Under the pieces are notes generated by a model. It was not told the DNA's origin. It saw nothing but the letters and a program-made list of their open reading frames with translations, and did no database searches. Positions 1 through 13,900 of a stretch of DNA of 64,000 bases are shown here, piece by piece. Source of the DNA: Kryptolebias marmoratus (taxonomy: Eukaryota > Chordata > Actinopteri > Cyprinodontiformes > Rivulidae); assembly GCF_001649575.2 (NCBI RefSeq), contig NC_051448.1, forward strand, positions 15,113,395 to 15,177,394, given 5' to 3'. Numbering within the stretch: the first letter of the stretch is position 1; each line of letters begins with the position of its first letter. Both the position numbers and the translations under genes were made by a program.

Positions 1-5
1 ACAAA
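1..5 (+). CDS. mdga2: possible last bases of the preceding mdga2 exon (FNIII side)
   Basis: The window opens with ACAAA followed by GTAAGTTT, an excellent 5' splice-site consensus at bases 6-13. If this is an exon end in phase 1, the last A joins CT of the 7912 microexon to make ACT (Thr), and the frame runs on as T-PINPHL-R-EFHC. The phase match and the strong donor are suggestive, but five bases cannot identify an exon, and strong GTAAGT motifs also occur by chance. Confidence 0.35.
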
Positions 6-2003
6 GTAAGTTTGCTGTTCAAATCTGCAGCCTGTGCGACGAGAGACCGGACTAATTATCACTCTAGGGCTGCTCTGCTCTCCCAGGCGCAGTGTAGCGT
101 CACTCCATCAGGCCAATGTAGGTCTGAGCCAAATTCACTGCTATGAGAATGTGTCCCATTAGTCACCCTGACTGATGTGTGTAGCATGGTCCAGGATCAT
201 CTCTGCGATGGCTTCGGTTTAATTGTCTAAGTACGGGGGTTTTGTGTACCAACAGTCGCACCAACAGTTGCCTATAGATGTTTGTTCTATAAGGAAAGAA
301 TTTGTAGATTTTTAATTGTGGTTACAGTTCTAGCTGAATCATTTGTCTGTATTTAGCACTTAGCTAAATAAGCTAAACCTTGAAGATAATGACACTTCCA
401 TCCATGGAGTTTTTTACACGTTGCCCATGTTTGATGTTAGTCATTTGCAATAAGTTTCATGCAACTGTACACTTCATTAGAACTGGATAAGATCTGCTTC
501 GCGCAGATTATTACCACATCTTTTTGTGTTCGTAGTTTGCCAATTGATAAATTCTGCTCTCTGTCAGCATTTTAGTTCAAGGCCGTTACATTTGTTTGCT
601 TCTCTCCCATTCTCTGTGCTCCCATATACCATCTTAATTTGCCAGAATTCTCTGAAAAAGCTTTCATTTTCTGTTTTTTTTTTCTCTCAGAAAGAAAAGA
701 ATACATCTGAAGTTATGACTGAAAAGCAGCACATTAGGACTGTGTTTATAATTGCAGTCACTTTCAAAGCACCACAAACTTGATCCTCTATTTTCATTTT
801 TAAAAATCTTTATGTACAGCATCATTTGAAAAAAATGCACCAGTGCTATAGATTTAACACAAAGGTTGTCCTGTTATCTTGGCAATACTTACATGTATAA
901 CAATCAAACAGAAAAGTTAGAAATGGCACAGCGTCTCAGTTTTTGTCCAGGTTGCTCCTCTCTGCTGTGTCTACAAGCTGACTTCTGGATTAACTCCACG
1001 GCCGAGGCTAACATGGGCTGCATTGCAAAACCGGGCATGTAGGCACAACTCGGCATAAGCTTTCAGCTATGATTGCTAAGCCACGAGCTTTCAGCTTTTA
1101 TAGTAAAGTTCAACGATTCAAGTACCTAGACAGATGTGCCTTGACTGCACAGTGAAAACACAGATCTGATCCTACCCTCAAGAAGAAAGATTGTGACTGT
1201 TTTGTGGAAGAAAAAGACCAGGATTCTCCTTAAGTCTCCATATTCACAGCAGCTGTTACCACTTGAAAAGATTGTTGTTTAAACTGTTGCCAAAGAGAGG
1301 TGGAACCAGTTCATGTTTGTCAGTTAAATATATATATATTCTTTTGGATTAAATACTGTTTTTTATGAGGCTTTTAAAGGATTTTCTTATTGTTGCCCAG
1401 AACGTCGAGCAATTATTGTGATGCACATAAAGCTAATGGCAGCAGATTTTTGTGACTTGGCAAGAAAACACAAAAGAAGTTATAGTGTCCCCAGCTGTAG
1501 GATGAAGAATGGTTGTGTCACCAAACACTAAGGATGCTCTTTTAAAATGTGCTGCAATGACAAACTCAGCACCTGCTTGGAGTGTGTCAGTACACTCCTC
1601 TCTCGCTCGCTGGTTTTCCACCACAATATATGATTAAGTGTTTAAGCTTCCTGTCAGCCCTCAGTACAGCTGCTGTTTTTTAATATTACATTTATATCCA
1701 TCTCATGGGGACATTGACAGTAACCTGTCTTCTCTAAATCTTAAACCACACTGGGTTTTTTTTTTTGTTGTTGTTGTTCATTTTTTTACTTTCTCTGAGG
1801 TGTCATTATAAAACTTGTGCTTGTCCAGTTACATGCCTGTTTGTACATTTGCTCTGGCTTGTTGTGGTTTGTTCTTCTTCTCATTTGAATATTCAATAAT
1901 ACATAGCCTCTAAATGTAATACATTGAATTTATATTGTTGTACAGAAGTACTTTTAAACTGCCTGAAACATCAGCAAATAGTTTGTTTTTCCTCCATCAT
2001 AAT

Positions 2004-2292
2004 TTAAAATGATAGTTCAGATCTATTAAAGTTGGGTTCTGTGAAAAGGTTACGAAGAATTAATATCTTAGCTGTTGCAGCTCTTTGAATGACCTTAGTT
2101 TGGCGAAATAGAGCTGAAGTCTGATTGGACTGATAAGCTAATGACTCATCTGAGTGGGACCAAAACCTATCTTATATTTGTTAAACTGATACACAAAGAT
2201 TGATCAAAGAACTATCAAAACTATCAAAGATATTTTTTGTTCAAAATATTTCTACAAATTCCCACTTCAAAAAAGTTTTACTGCTGCTTTAA
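2004..2292 (+). mobile_element. short TTAA-flanked non-autonomous element, internally deleted (family A)
   Basis: The element is bounded by TTAA at 2004-2007 and 2289-2292. The left end carries GTTCAGATCTATTAAAG, and the right end in reverse complement reads TTAAAGCAGCAGT then TTTTGAAGTGGG. These match the termini of the longer copy at 33298-33908. It is 289 bp against 611 bp there, so the middle is missing. TTAA target sites are typical of piggyBac-type elements; the assignment is an inference. Confidence 0.6.
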
Positions 2293-5089
2293 GAACCTTT
2301 TAGAGTATTTATTTATCACCAGCCCAGGGTGATTATTAAGAAGTTTAAAAAACTTAATAATTTGGACTTTCATTTACATGTTCACTTTATTAATACTGTA
2401 AATTAATGAAAAACTATAACCTTGTTAAACAAGAACTTGGGTAATATTCTTAAATAAGGCTGGACAGAATTAGAAAAACTTGGCATTATTATCGTTGAAT
2501 GTGGCTACTAATTGCATTCAATGATAGTAGCCATTGGCTACTGTGTATTAATTGTGATAAACCCACATTCTTTTTACTCCTCTTTTGTATTTTGTTATTA
2601 TGACGTTCCTGACCCTTTTCGATTGTTCTAGCATCTTATTCACTATCATTACATCCGGTTTGGACATCAAGGCCAGTGAGTCCATCAGATTGGCCCATCA
2701 TATTATTGGGATGCAGTGCTTGAATACTTGGCACATGGAATATAGTGGCCTATGATTTATTGCAGTCCTTCACAATATTACTATTACTTATCCTAAATTT
2801 TAATTTTGTAAGTTGACAAAATATGATGCAGTTGAAAGGAACCTACATGCATTTTTGTAATAATATTCAGTAGCTTCTTTTTGAAAAGAACTTTCATGGT
2901 GTAAAGGGAAATTTGAAAACTGTATTGTTACAATGATGTTCATAAAAATATTACAGAAGTACTTGAAATCTTGCAAGACAAAGCTACTCCTAAAAGCAGA
3001 CTTCCTCCTCAAAAACAAAAAGTATAGTGCAATGAATTCACTTTTGTAAATGTTTAGCTGTGATGTTTTCATAAAATGATACATTTTCTCATAGAACTTG
3101 GGTTGACAGGATCAGTTCTTCCTTCATTTGTATTCATTAAATATAAGCCGTTCTATGTGCAGTCAGATAACTCAGATTGGAAGAAAGACGGAACAAACCA
3201 GTCAGAGCAGAAGCCGTGACTCCCTGGAGTTTCTGTTTCGTGGTTTCAGCTCAGAATCGGTGAACATGTGCCAGCTACATTTGTTTTTTTGTTGTTGCTG
3301 GGGGTTTTTTTCAGGTTATATTTTGAACAGAAAGGAAACCAGATATAACATGTAAATTTAGCGCGCTCTTGAGGTTTGTTAGTGGGTGGACTTGTGAATA
3401 GATTGAAGGTAACCATTCCCCCACGGCCAACTCCCACATTTTTCAGGACTACTTTATGTTACTTTAAGGTTACCAGCTGTGTCAGGCTACACCAGAGTGG
3501 CTTGTCTGGTTATTTAGACAAGGTATCATGCTCTTCTGCAGATTATGGATTTTGTTCTGCTCATCTGGGTGTCTCTGCATGTCATTCTTTGTAAAAATCA
3601 ACTCCTAACGAGCTGGCAGGAGCATTAGTTTGGATTTTAGTCATGCTCATTGCTGCTGTGAAAACTCATGTAATATATATGTGATTTGATTTCGTATTTT
3701 TGTTTTGACATACTGTATTTTTTGTTTGTTTGTTTCAGTTTTCGGCTTTCAAAAACAGATCCACATGGGGGTCAATTGAGAACTCCCAGGCTTTCATGAG
3801 TGTGTCTTCTGCACACTGATGCAAAAGCAGAGCAGCACACAGGCAGCTGACTGAACTGGGTTTTGGTTGTGTTTACTGGGTATGCGTGTGTGTATCTGCG
3901 GGGCCTGTGAGGAGTAGCTCAAACTCAAAAACAAGATTTTTTTTTTTTTTTTTTTGGTTGAAGGGCTCGAATGTGATGCTGCTCTTGTTATTTCAGTAAC
4001 AGAGACAGCAGGGAAAGATTACTGAATTGCATTTACCCACTCTGCTATTACTGCAACTGATGGTTTGAGCTGTGAAGCCATCACTGGGCACCCACCCAGA
4101 TCTTATAAACATGATGGATGGTAATTTTCCGAAGTGTGGATAATATGAGGTCAGTAAAATAAAAAAAATAAAAAAGAAGAGGAGAAGAAGCCAGGCATTT
4201 GTTGTCTACAGCCATGGAAATGTCTGCTGCTTTGTTATACAGCCGGAGGCCAGGGAATCCTGCCAAAATGAAGTGCTTGTGTCTGAAACAGCCTCCGTGG
4301 ACCAATGTCCTTTGGCGGTCACTGAGCTCACTTTGCATTTCAATCAAAATTAGGCACTTTGGATGGAAGTCAATCATGCATCCAGCAGAAGTTCATCTTG
4401 TCCTCTTCGCTGGAAAAGAACAAACTAGGCAGAAGTTGGTACGAGATTCTGACCTTGAGCAAAAGCACCACAGTTTCACAGTACAAAAACTCAGATTCAA
4501 AAATCTACCACATCATTGAACTGATTTTTTTTTTTTCCATTTTAAAAAAGTACTATCACTACTGCCTAAAGCAATACCACTTGTTGCTACATTCATTAGT
4601 TGGCTTTTAAATCAGTGTAAGAGTTAAGAATTTTCCATTGTTTAATCATTTTATAACTTTTATAAATCTTAACATTTTGTATTGTCTTTTTGTTCTGCTT
4701 CAGTTTTGTTTTTATTGTGTATGTAGCAATGTGGTCAATCGCTGTTGCTTTAGATGTGTTTTTGACATAAACTCCTCCTTACTAAAATAATATTATTAAT
4801 TTTTAGCTATATTATTTTGTAAAATGTAATGTATTTAAACCTATTTTGATTTAAGTATAAGAAGAGTGAGATAACACACACTTTTTAAAATCAACACTGT
4901 GAGCTAAAACATCAGAAAGGCAGCAGACTGTTTTGTGAAAAGTTGTGATTTCTTTCAACAAAAACACAAAGGTGGAAAATGAATTTATATAAAATAACTT
5001 ATTGCAGAAAAAACTACTCCTTTGCTGTTTCCTGATTTGGACTATTTGTTGAACTGATAACGGTAGTGGCATATTAAAACTGTGTTACC

Positions 5090-5628
5090 TTAATGAGATA
5101 ATTCAGATGTTTAACAGTTTAACTCTGACCTGATTGATGAGCTAACAACTCACATTGTGGCAGTCGATTAATATCCATTTTAAAATAACTCCAAAATTTT
5201 ACAGCAGTTTAAACACTTACGAACACATTTTTCTAAACCTTTACACCACAGTTTTGCATTCCTTGCAGATTCTTCCATCAATAATATATACACCACAAAT
5301 GCTACAGCCAGCTGCTGCTGCTAATTGTGCATGGAAAGAACCAAATAATTCTATGTGAATAACAATGCAAAGCAAACCTGATGGCAAGGCAAAGGTTTAT
5401 AAAACAGCATTTGCATTTTGTTACATCAGCAGCCCACTTCAGTCCTGGCCCTGCTGAGACGAGCTGCTGGCTCGTCAGTCCAGTCCGACTTGAACTCGGT
5501 TTCTCCAAACTAAGGTTGTTCTAAGAGTTTTTTGATCTTTGAGCGAGGTGATATTAATTGTTCATAACCTTTTTACAGGAGCCAACTTTAAAAGAAAAAG
5601 AAGAAAAAAGATCTGAACTATTGCTTCA
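5090..5628 (+). mobile_element. family A TTAA-type element, degenerate
   Basis: It starts at TTAA 5090-5093 with ATTCAGATG close to the family terminus, and ends with AAGATCTGAACTATTGCTTCAA, an inverted copy of GTTCAGATCTT. Internal matches to the 33.3 kb copy include GATGAGCTAAC and CAGCTGCTGC. The right-hand TTAA has decayed to TTCA. Confidence 0.5.
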
Positions 5629-7229
5629 AAGTGTGATGAGTAGCTCGCCTCTGGTAGACAAGCCCTGAGCATTTTTTGGTTTTTACTACCAGAACGATTT
5701 CCAAACAACTGACTTTGTCTTTTTTATGAGGAAGAAAGTTCTGGGGGGTTCCTCTCCTTCCAGCGTTCACAGCAATAGGTGGGGCCAGAGGAGCGGTACT
5801 TTTGAAGTTTTGAAACTGACAGGATTACATTTCATTACACATTTAATCACTATTTAGAGCTTTTTCTGGTTGTTGAACTAAGAATTAGGAAGGTAATCTG
5901 ATTTGAGGTATTTTTTTCAACTTTCACACGAATTGTTCACACCAATGCTTTAATAACACACCACATTATGTTTTTTAGGATTAAAGAAAGCATGCTGAAA
6001 CGCTTGGCTCAGGCCTCTGTCTCAATTTAGTCTATTTTGTGTTTTTCCCCATATTCATTACAGTCATTCTCAATGCAAGTTAAATGATCTGTTAGCGCAT
6101 GTGTGTATTTTCTGAGAGTATGCACGTTAACACAACAGTAGTAAAGTCGCCTCGGGGCCGCTTGAGTTGCTCAGTGGGGGTAGAGACATTGCTCGAGCAG
6201 ACACATTAATCTAGACTGAGGCGCAGGGAGTCAGCCAGGAGAAGCTGCAGGTAAGAAATGTGACAACAAAAACATACTTTCCTCACTGCAGTGTCGGAAA
6301 GAGGAAGGCGGAGGGGCGAGCAGGAAGGATTTGGGAGGAGGCGAGGGGAACTGCGGGAGGAAAAGGAGGAAGGTTGAGAGGGAAAGAAGCAAAGACGACA
6401 GGATGGAGGCTGAGTTTTGTCGGAAAATTCTGGATCTTCTTCACAGGCCCGAGGGTGTCAGTTGTCACTTAAAGCATTTTCTCCGCAACAGCCCAGATCA
6501 TTTCCTGCCCCTCTGCAGTTTGTGCTGCCTTTTGCGGTCGGGTGTAAGTTCAGTAAGAAGCAGTGAAGGCTGTTTTGCAAGCGTCTTCGACACAGAAGAT
6601 GATTAGGAGGGAACAGAATGAAATTGCATTTCTTTCTTCTTGCAAGGTTTGTCTTCTTCTCTCCTTTTTGGTGTATTTATCTCTTTTTCCCCTCAAGCGA
6701 CCTACATTTCCATTAGCAACATAATAATAAACAGAAATCACTTCTTGTACTGCTACTTTAAAAAAAAAAGGCCATTTCCATTAACACCGCAATGCTCCTC
6801 CACTCTTCACTACACGTTTTCCTTTATTGGAATGATTTGTTATTACTCATTTTAATTGGCTGGATTAAAATCCATTCCCCTCATGAATAGAAGGGTTTCA
6901 TAAATCACACACAACAACACGATTTTGTAGTAAAGCTGATGTTTCTCATCTGTTCAGCCAGTCAGCAATCGATCATGAAAATGCCCATGAATCTTCTTGA
7001 CAGGTTAAATGGTATTTAATCTGCAAAAAGTGAAGTGCCAACTAACTTGCTTGTTGCAACTCTGCGTGATATCCTTGACCTTTCTGTGTTTGCCACGGCA
7101 GCAGCCTCTTAAATTATCAATGAGGGAAGCATTGAACCGTGCTTTAGGTGGACAGAATGCCAACAACTGGGTTTTAATGGTTGCAAGTCAAGAGTCTTTA
7201 AGATACAAGTTTCCACAATGATGGTTTTG

Positions 7230-7560
7230 AGAACACAGACAAGATGTTGCTGTGAGGTGATTAGCTGCCACACTTGTGATTATCATTCATTTTATGATTT
7301 ATTAGCATCTAAATGGAAGTATGAAACAGGCTTAGCTTTCTAAATGGAAGTCACCTTGGACAAGAACGTCAGCCATGCTGGTAAGTGACGGTAATGATAA
7401 GCTGTTGCATTATAAGCTTATTAATGTGATCAGGCGCTCCTCCTAATCCTGTCTTTTACATTAGATAACTGTCTGAGAATGACTGCTGCCACCTTTTCCT
7501 CCTCAGATCCCAGACATCTCTTTTTTTTACTCCCTCAGTAATCAATGAAATGTGTGGCAG
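7230..7560. other. candidate conserved non-coding island upstream of the microexon
   Basis: This high-complexity stretch has several homeodomain-like cores (TTTATTAGCATC, GTAATGATAAGC, GCTTATTAATGTG) and no repeat or open frame I can identify. It lies 350-700 bp upstream of the microexon, so it could be an enhancer or a splicing-related element. Conservation is only guessed from its appearance. Confidence 0.25.
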
Positions 7561-7911
7561 ATGATTGCTGCAGCATTAAAACACTTTTATATTTTTCCAG
7601 CATTTTTTTTTAATGACAAGGAGATCTTTCCAACAATCTCTGAGCAGTATTTTATATACGTATGCTTTTCCTACCACTGCGGCATACAAGGAGATGACAG
7701 CAAGATGAAAAGGGTAAAATGCATATGCTTGTGCATCATATTGTAAAGCCTAAAGTGAAACTCACAAAAAAAATAGACACTGTTTATAAGAGTGCACCGG
7801 GTGAGGTGCTTCTACAGCTGTGTGTGTTTATATTTAATGAGTGTCTCATATAATGACAGACAGCTATGATATTCTATACTAATGACTGTATCTGGCAATT
7901 CTCCTTCACAG

Positions 7912-7932
7912 CTCCCATCAACCCTCACCTGA
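7912..7932 (+). CDS. mdga2: mdga2 microexon, 21 nt, linker between FNIII and MAM
   Basis: A 21-nt exon is flanked by a pyrimidine-rich acceptor (TTCTCCTTCACAG, AG at 7910-7911) and a perfect donor GTAAGT at 7933. It starts in phase 1 and ends in phase 1: (n)CT CCC ATC AAC CCT CAC CTG A, giving x-PINPHL plus the first base of Arg. Joined to the next exon it reads [16 protein letters not shown], the linker entering the MAM domain. A TACTAAT branch-point-like motif lies at 7877-7883, about 29 nt upstream. Because the length is a multiple of three, skipping it would remove seven residues without a frameshift. The exon is inferred from phase, splice sites and fit to MDGA2; no transcript was seen. 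Confidence 0.82.
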   Translation, partial: LPSTLT

Positions 7933-10900
7933 GTAAGTACCATGTTCTCACTTTGCCTCGCTTGTCTGCTTTTTGTCTGTGAAAACAGTGGGGAGCCTAA
8001 ATCCCATAGAGAAGTGACAGTCTACATGACTCTAAGTAGAACAAACTACAGACTGCAACATGCATTCACTGACAAAAAATGTTAAGCACCCAGATAAAGT
8101 GGTGGAAATTAAACGAAACTACTCATGTTGAAAGTTTATGTGACTGCACTGCAATGATTACAGTGTCCGATCAAATGGATAACGAAGGTGGCAGTATGGG
8201 CACTTTGTTGGTCCCATGTTGACAGGGTGTGGCATCCCCTTACGCTTTAATACAAGCAACAATTTGGTGTGGATCTTCGTTATACAGTTGCTGTATCTTC
8301 TCCTGTGACAAGTCGGCCCTCAGCTGGTGAGGTGAGGACAGTCTTGGGCAACCAGAACCTTCACATCGGGCGTCGCTGCCCTTAAATACGCAGGGGTTCC
8401 AACATGAAGCCACTGGGACATCTGTACGGCTCATATGCTGTGCATTTGCACAATACGATTACTCTGTCTTATGGAAACCCGCAATGTGACCCCTATCAAA
8501 CTCTGTCAAGTGCTGGTAATGCTGTCTAATGTGTCTACAAGGCATATTCTGTGTCTGATGACTTTCACTCATTGTTTTGACCGACTGTCCACTTTCGCTC
8601 CATTTGAGATGCCGACACTTATCCCCTCTGGTGCCCATTCTAGATATATCAGCTCCTTAAAATCAACTCTTTAACATATCTATCATTGGTCTGCATGAGT
8701 GCCGAGGTACAATACGCCTAAATCAGACCATTCCTTCTGAGTACTTAACTACTTTTGTCAGTGAGTTTAGTCCTTACACATCTCTTTAGAAGCAACAAAT
8801 AAATTTAAATGAGATCATTTGACATTTTTGGTCTCTATAAAGCCCATTTCTTTCCCTTGAACCTGACACTTAGCTCTTTTTGCTTTCTTTTAGCATGCTG
8901 CCACATAAGACAAAATATCTAGTTTCCTTGGAGATTGAAGTAATCCGGATGGGTTACTGAAAGTTACAAATTGATATCCAAAATACACTACACCACATTA
9001 AAGAGATTTTATTGAGCAAAGAAAGCCACATTTTACATAAGGGATATAATTTTTGCATGTAAGAATTAGTCGTGCATGTAAGTATAATTGCATGTTTGGT
9101 GCTTTGTGAGCATTATTTATGGTAAATATGTTCAATTCTATTAATATTTATTCTCATTTGTTGTGCATTTTATAGATGAAACTTTACAAATTCACATTAT
9201 TCACGTCTAATCATTGTTTACTGTGCCGCAGTGCACTATTGTGTATAGTGGATTATATAATTTGTATAAAGTTGATTTATATTTTGGTGGGTGTTCACAA
9301 GAACATTGCCAACACAATAACAAACATCCTAATCACCGGCATCATTATCCAAATCCCCACAGGAAACTATCTTACCTGAACGCCTCCTCTTTCGACCCTC
9401 AATCCTCTACCGTCCCACAAATTCTCCTATCTCTCCCGCAGAGAGCGCGGAAAGCAAAAAAACATTTAGTTTAGCTCGCAGTGGTCGGGGGCGTTAATGT
9501 CTCGCACCACCCCTGCATTTAAATCTACATACCTACGAGGAGAAAAGTCAAGAGTGCCTGTAAATGCAGACGCATTCCTCTCCTTTTCCCACTCCTCTCC
9601 GTCTCACAGCATTGCTGCCCTCTTCCCTGTTTTCAGTCCATCCACCCACTCTCTACCTCTGCCTATGTTACTTCCATTACCTGAGTAGAAGCTGCAGATC
9701 CTACTCCTCTCAAGGTCACCACTCCAAACTTCTCCCAGCCACGTTTTAATAAATCAATGAATATTTATCAGAGAGCGCATGCTTGCATCCTGCATCTAAA
9801 TACTCCACGTTTACTATCAATTTGAGGACATTGCTTAGCAGAACCATGTCCTGAGGTTCTGTGTTTAGCATAGTTTGTGTAACATGGATTAAATGGAGGT
9901 TTTGACACTGTTGATCCTGCTGCTATGCCCTCATTAAAATGAATGTGTCAGTTCTTCATGTGTGAGATTTTTGACCATTCATTAGCATATTCACTGTTAG
10001 ACATTTCCCTCAAAGTGACCCATTCCAACCTCCTATGAGTTACAATTACCCTTTCATTCCTTAAAGGTGAAAGAAACACACAATTTCATTCTGTCTACAC
10101 ACTTCGCTGTTTTAAAAATTGCTGTCAAAGGGGCGTGCAGAGGCAGAGGGGAGAAAGGAGAATCTCCAGCTTGGAGATGAAATGTGATAGAGAAGGAGGG
10201 ACATGATGCCGGTTTTCAAACTGATTATACAGAGTGCTACAAATGAGGCCTTACAAAAACCATTCAAGGACACGCAGCTCGTTTTTCTCTGTGTACTGTT
10301 CAAGGAGTAGTTCAGCAAATCCAGAAAAAAAAACCTCTGTGTCAAACAATACTTGCAAAACCCTCAGAGTAATGTTGTACATGAGATTTGCATTTAGTTG
10401 TATTTTCTTTCCTGAGGCTGAATGCTCAATGTTATCCATTATGCCTCAGTAATGGCATGTCTGATACACACTCAGAAGCACAATGCTCTTAGGTGTTATC
10501 AGTATGGCAGGCCATTGTAACATATAATCACATCACACTTCTGCCTTTATTTGCTTTTTAGATTTCAGTAATTGAAACATTTTTTTGTTAAAATTATATT
10601 GTTACTAGTCAAAATTGAAATGAAGTTTTTTTTAAATGACATTCATACTAATAATCATACTTTTTTTTTTTAAAAAAAGGGTCTTTTTAAAGTACTTATA
10701 TATTGTAGCTATTTATAAATCTCATTTTCTATATAAAAAAAGGAAACAGTCTTATTTCCACAAGGGCATTTGTCCTACACACAAGCAATATTTTAGCTCA
10801 GAGATCCACAAGTATGTTGTTGACATATGAAATAACATATTTTAAGGAAAAATTGACATTTAAAAGTCTAACATGTTGAGATTAATCTATTTAAACTATA

Positions 10901-13900
10901 TTTAATGTAAACTTTTTGATGTAAAAATTGCATTCTATCAGTTTCCTAATAAATAACCTAAAAATATTTATATCTACAGTGTTATTAGTCTATAATCTAA
11001 TTATTGATGTCTGAAATTGTTTTTAATTTACTCATATTATAAATTCTGGATATTCCTAATGACATTTTTAGTCATAAAAATGTTTTTTATATGTTCAAAA
11101 TTTTACTAATTGATATCTACGACAGATATTAGTTGTATGTATTTGTAATGAAACCTATGACAAATAGCAAAGATATTTTAAATATCTGAAAGGGTGATGG
11201 TCCTCGTGGGAATTCTGTCTCAGTTATCAGAAGATTCATTTTAAGGCGCTTTCACAAAACAGTTCCACGGTATAAACACATAAAACAAGCCCCTTTTTAA
11301 GCTACTTCTGGCTGTTAATAAATTGAGACGACTGTGACCTTTCATAAAAGAAGCTTGTATCACAGACATAATGAAGGTTTGAGGTGTAACTCAGCAACAC
11401 ATTACCGTAGAGCGCAATGCAAAAAAAGGCCATTTGGACATCTTTAACTCTAAATCCCACAACAAGGTCTTGATGACCCTTTCATGAATTGATTATTGCG
11501 CCTCTGTTCATACCTGATTTTGCAGTTTAAAGGCATAACAGCAGTGGTTTGATTTACCTCCTACCTTCTCAGTCATTTTGTGAATCACACAGAAACAACA
11601 AGAAGACTTCTCAGATCCAGCTGAAGTGTTTTGCAATAAGGGCCTTACATGGGATGAACTTGTACTTGTGGATACCTGGTGCTGAAAGTCCAATGCACAT
11701 GAATGGGAAAGTGACTCCGTTTGTTCAAAGAGAAACGATGTTTATGATTTCTGACATGCCGACCGTGTCTAGAACAAATCATATTCTGGATATCTGAAAG
11801 ATTAATTTTACCTAGAAAGACTGCTTTGAGGATCTTGTGTAACATTTGTATGATAAATTGGCTTTCCATATAAGCCTGAATCAAGAAACTTGTTAAAATC
11901 ATTCAGTGTTGTCTCCGCTGCAGTCAGAGAGAGGTCACATCTTAATTTAGAAATTGTGTGCACCAGATTGCATAATGTAATTAGGAATTAGGCTGTTGTA
12001 TGTACCCCTGAGACAGACACGCTGTAGGAAATCTCATACATACACAGAAGGTATCACACTGCTCACATGTATCACTGTAGCTTTCAGGCAGTTTGTAGCT
12101 CCTCACTGTTTTATGATGATGTGAACATCCAGCTCTGCTCTGCCGATCACCAGGGGAGTTCCACTGCAGCTTTGAGGAGGAGCCCATCTGCATGTTTACC
12201 CAGGACAAGAATGATAATTTTGATTGGACACGGCACAGCGCTGCCACCCGTGACACCAAGTACACACCCAACACTGGTCCCAGTGCAGACCGCACTGGTT
12301 CTAAGCAGGGTAAGTGGATCTAAAAGTCTAAACGTCACTTAAACCTCTTTTAAATAAAGAACAAGTATGTCATTCACCTGTAGTGGCATCATTTTTAAGC
12401 CAGTCAGCATAAAAGGGTCTTACCACACAGCAGTAATCCGTCTATTATCAAAGGCTGCATTTAGGAAAGGAATATCCACAATCTGTTTTTGGTTTTATCT
12501 TACATTTAGAGGGTGGCATGGTGGAGCAGTAGTTAGAGCTGCCGTATCCCTGCAAGAACCACCTCCGCCTTTCTGAGTGGAGTTGTTCTCCCTGTGCATG
12601 CATTAGGTTAACTGGTAACTCCAAATTGTCCCTAGGTGTGAGTGAGTGTGTGTATGGTTGGTGAATGGTGAATGTGATGGACTTGTGACCTGCCAGGGTG
12701 TACTCCGCCTCTCGCACAGTGAGTGACTGCTGGAGATAGACACCGGCTCCATGCAACCCGAAAAAGAGAAATGGGTAAAAAGAAAATGGAATAATGGAAG
12801 CTCCTCATGGACTGATCAGATCTGCATGCTACAAATTAGTTTCTGTAAATGAGAAAGATGATTTTGTTTACATTCACAACAGAGCAAAAATCCATCTTTC
12901 CAATCATCCTCCAAAGAACTGAAAGAACTTTCATCAGTATGTCGTTCTGTTTTTTGTTTTGTTTTTTTTGTATTTTTTCTTGATAACAATTTATATCCTT
13001 TAAACAGCAGGTGTGTCACAGAGACGCAAATAAATGTTGTTCTAAATTTAAAGTCTTTTTAATGAGTGTTGATTTTATTTTTGAGGTCTTCGATTTTTCC
13101 TAACAATATCTTCTGCAGTGTTTGGCTGTTTTATGGCAAAGCTTCACATACCTCATGACAATCATCAGATAGTTTTGATAAATAGTGTATCTCCACATTT
13201 GATATTTTTGTTTTTTTCTGACAAAAAGAAAGAAATCGAGATTTCTGCTGCTGCTTGTCACATTGGTGATTCCTCAGCTCACAAGTCTGCAGCTCATATG
13301 TTAGTAAAACCACAACATTTCCCAGGAACATCTAGAGCCTGAGAAGCAGTGACAGTGAAAATATCATCGTCTTTCAAAAAAGTTCCAACAGTTTTTAGGG
13401 ATAAACATTTGAAGGTGCAGAAAAACCATTTCTCCCCTAGATGGGAACAATTTTAAAACAAACTCTGGTCAGAAAAAAGCACTCTGTGATTCTCTGCCTT
13501 AGCTTTCATTTCGAACTTTAGGGACATTGTCGCAGTTTTCCGCCTCCCTTTTTTTGTTTTTTTCCCCTCTAATTTCCCTTTGAGCATTCTCCGACTACTC
13601 ATCTGTGACATATTGTACCTCGACAATGATTTATCCTGACAAGGTCTTTATCTGCAATTATTAACTGATGAAAGTACCATCAGAGACTGCCGTTGCAAGA
13701 AAAAATGAAAATGGTAAAAACTATTCAAACATTGTTCATATAAACAACATTCCTTATTAGGGTTAGAAAATTATACAAAACATTGGGGAATAGTTTAGCA
13801 GTGAAGCCAAAATTAATTGTGGCCAGTGGTCTCGTATAACATTACTCATTTTCAAGTATATTATTGTAAACGGAATCTTTTTTTTGCATTATGCTTAAAA

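Larger units (their letters stand above)
6..7911 (+). other. intron (or upstream non-coding) before the microexon
   Basis: This is non-coding AT-rich sequence. It contains two TTAA-flanked elements (2004-2292 and 5090-5628), a T run at 3936-3955, and a higher-complexity island at about 7230-7560. The open frames in it are short and carry no recognisable domain. I see no further mdga2 exon. Confidence 0.6.
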
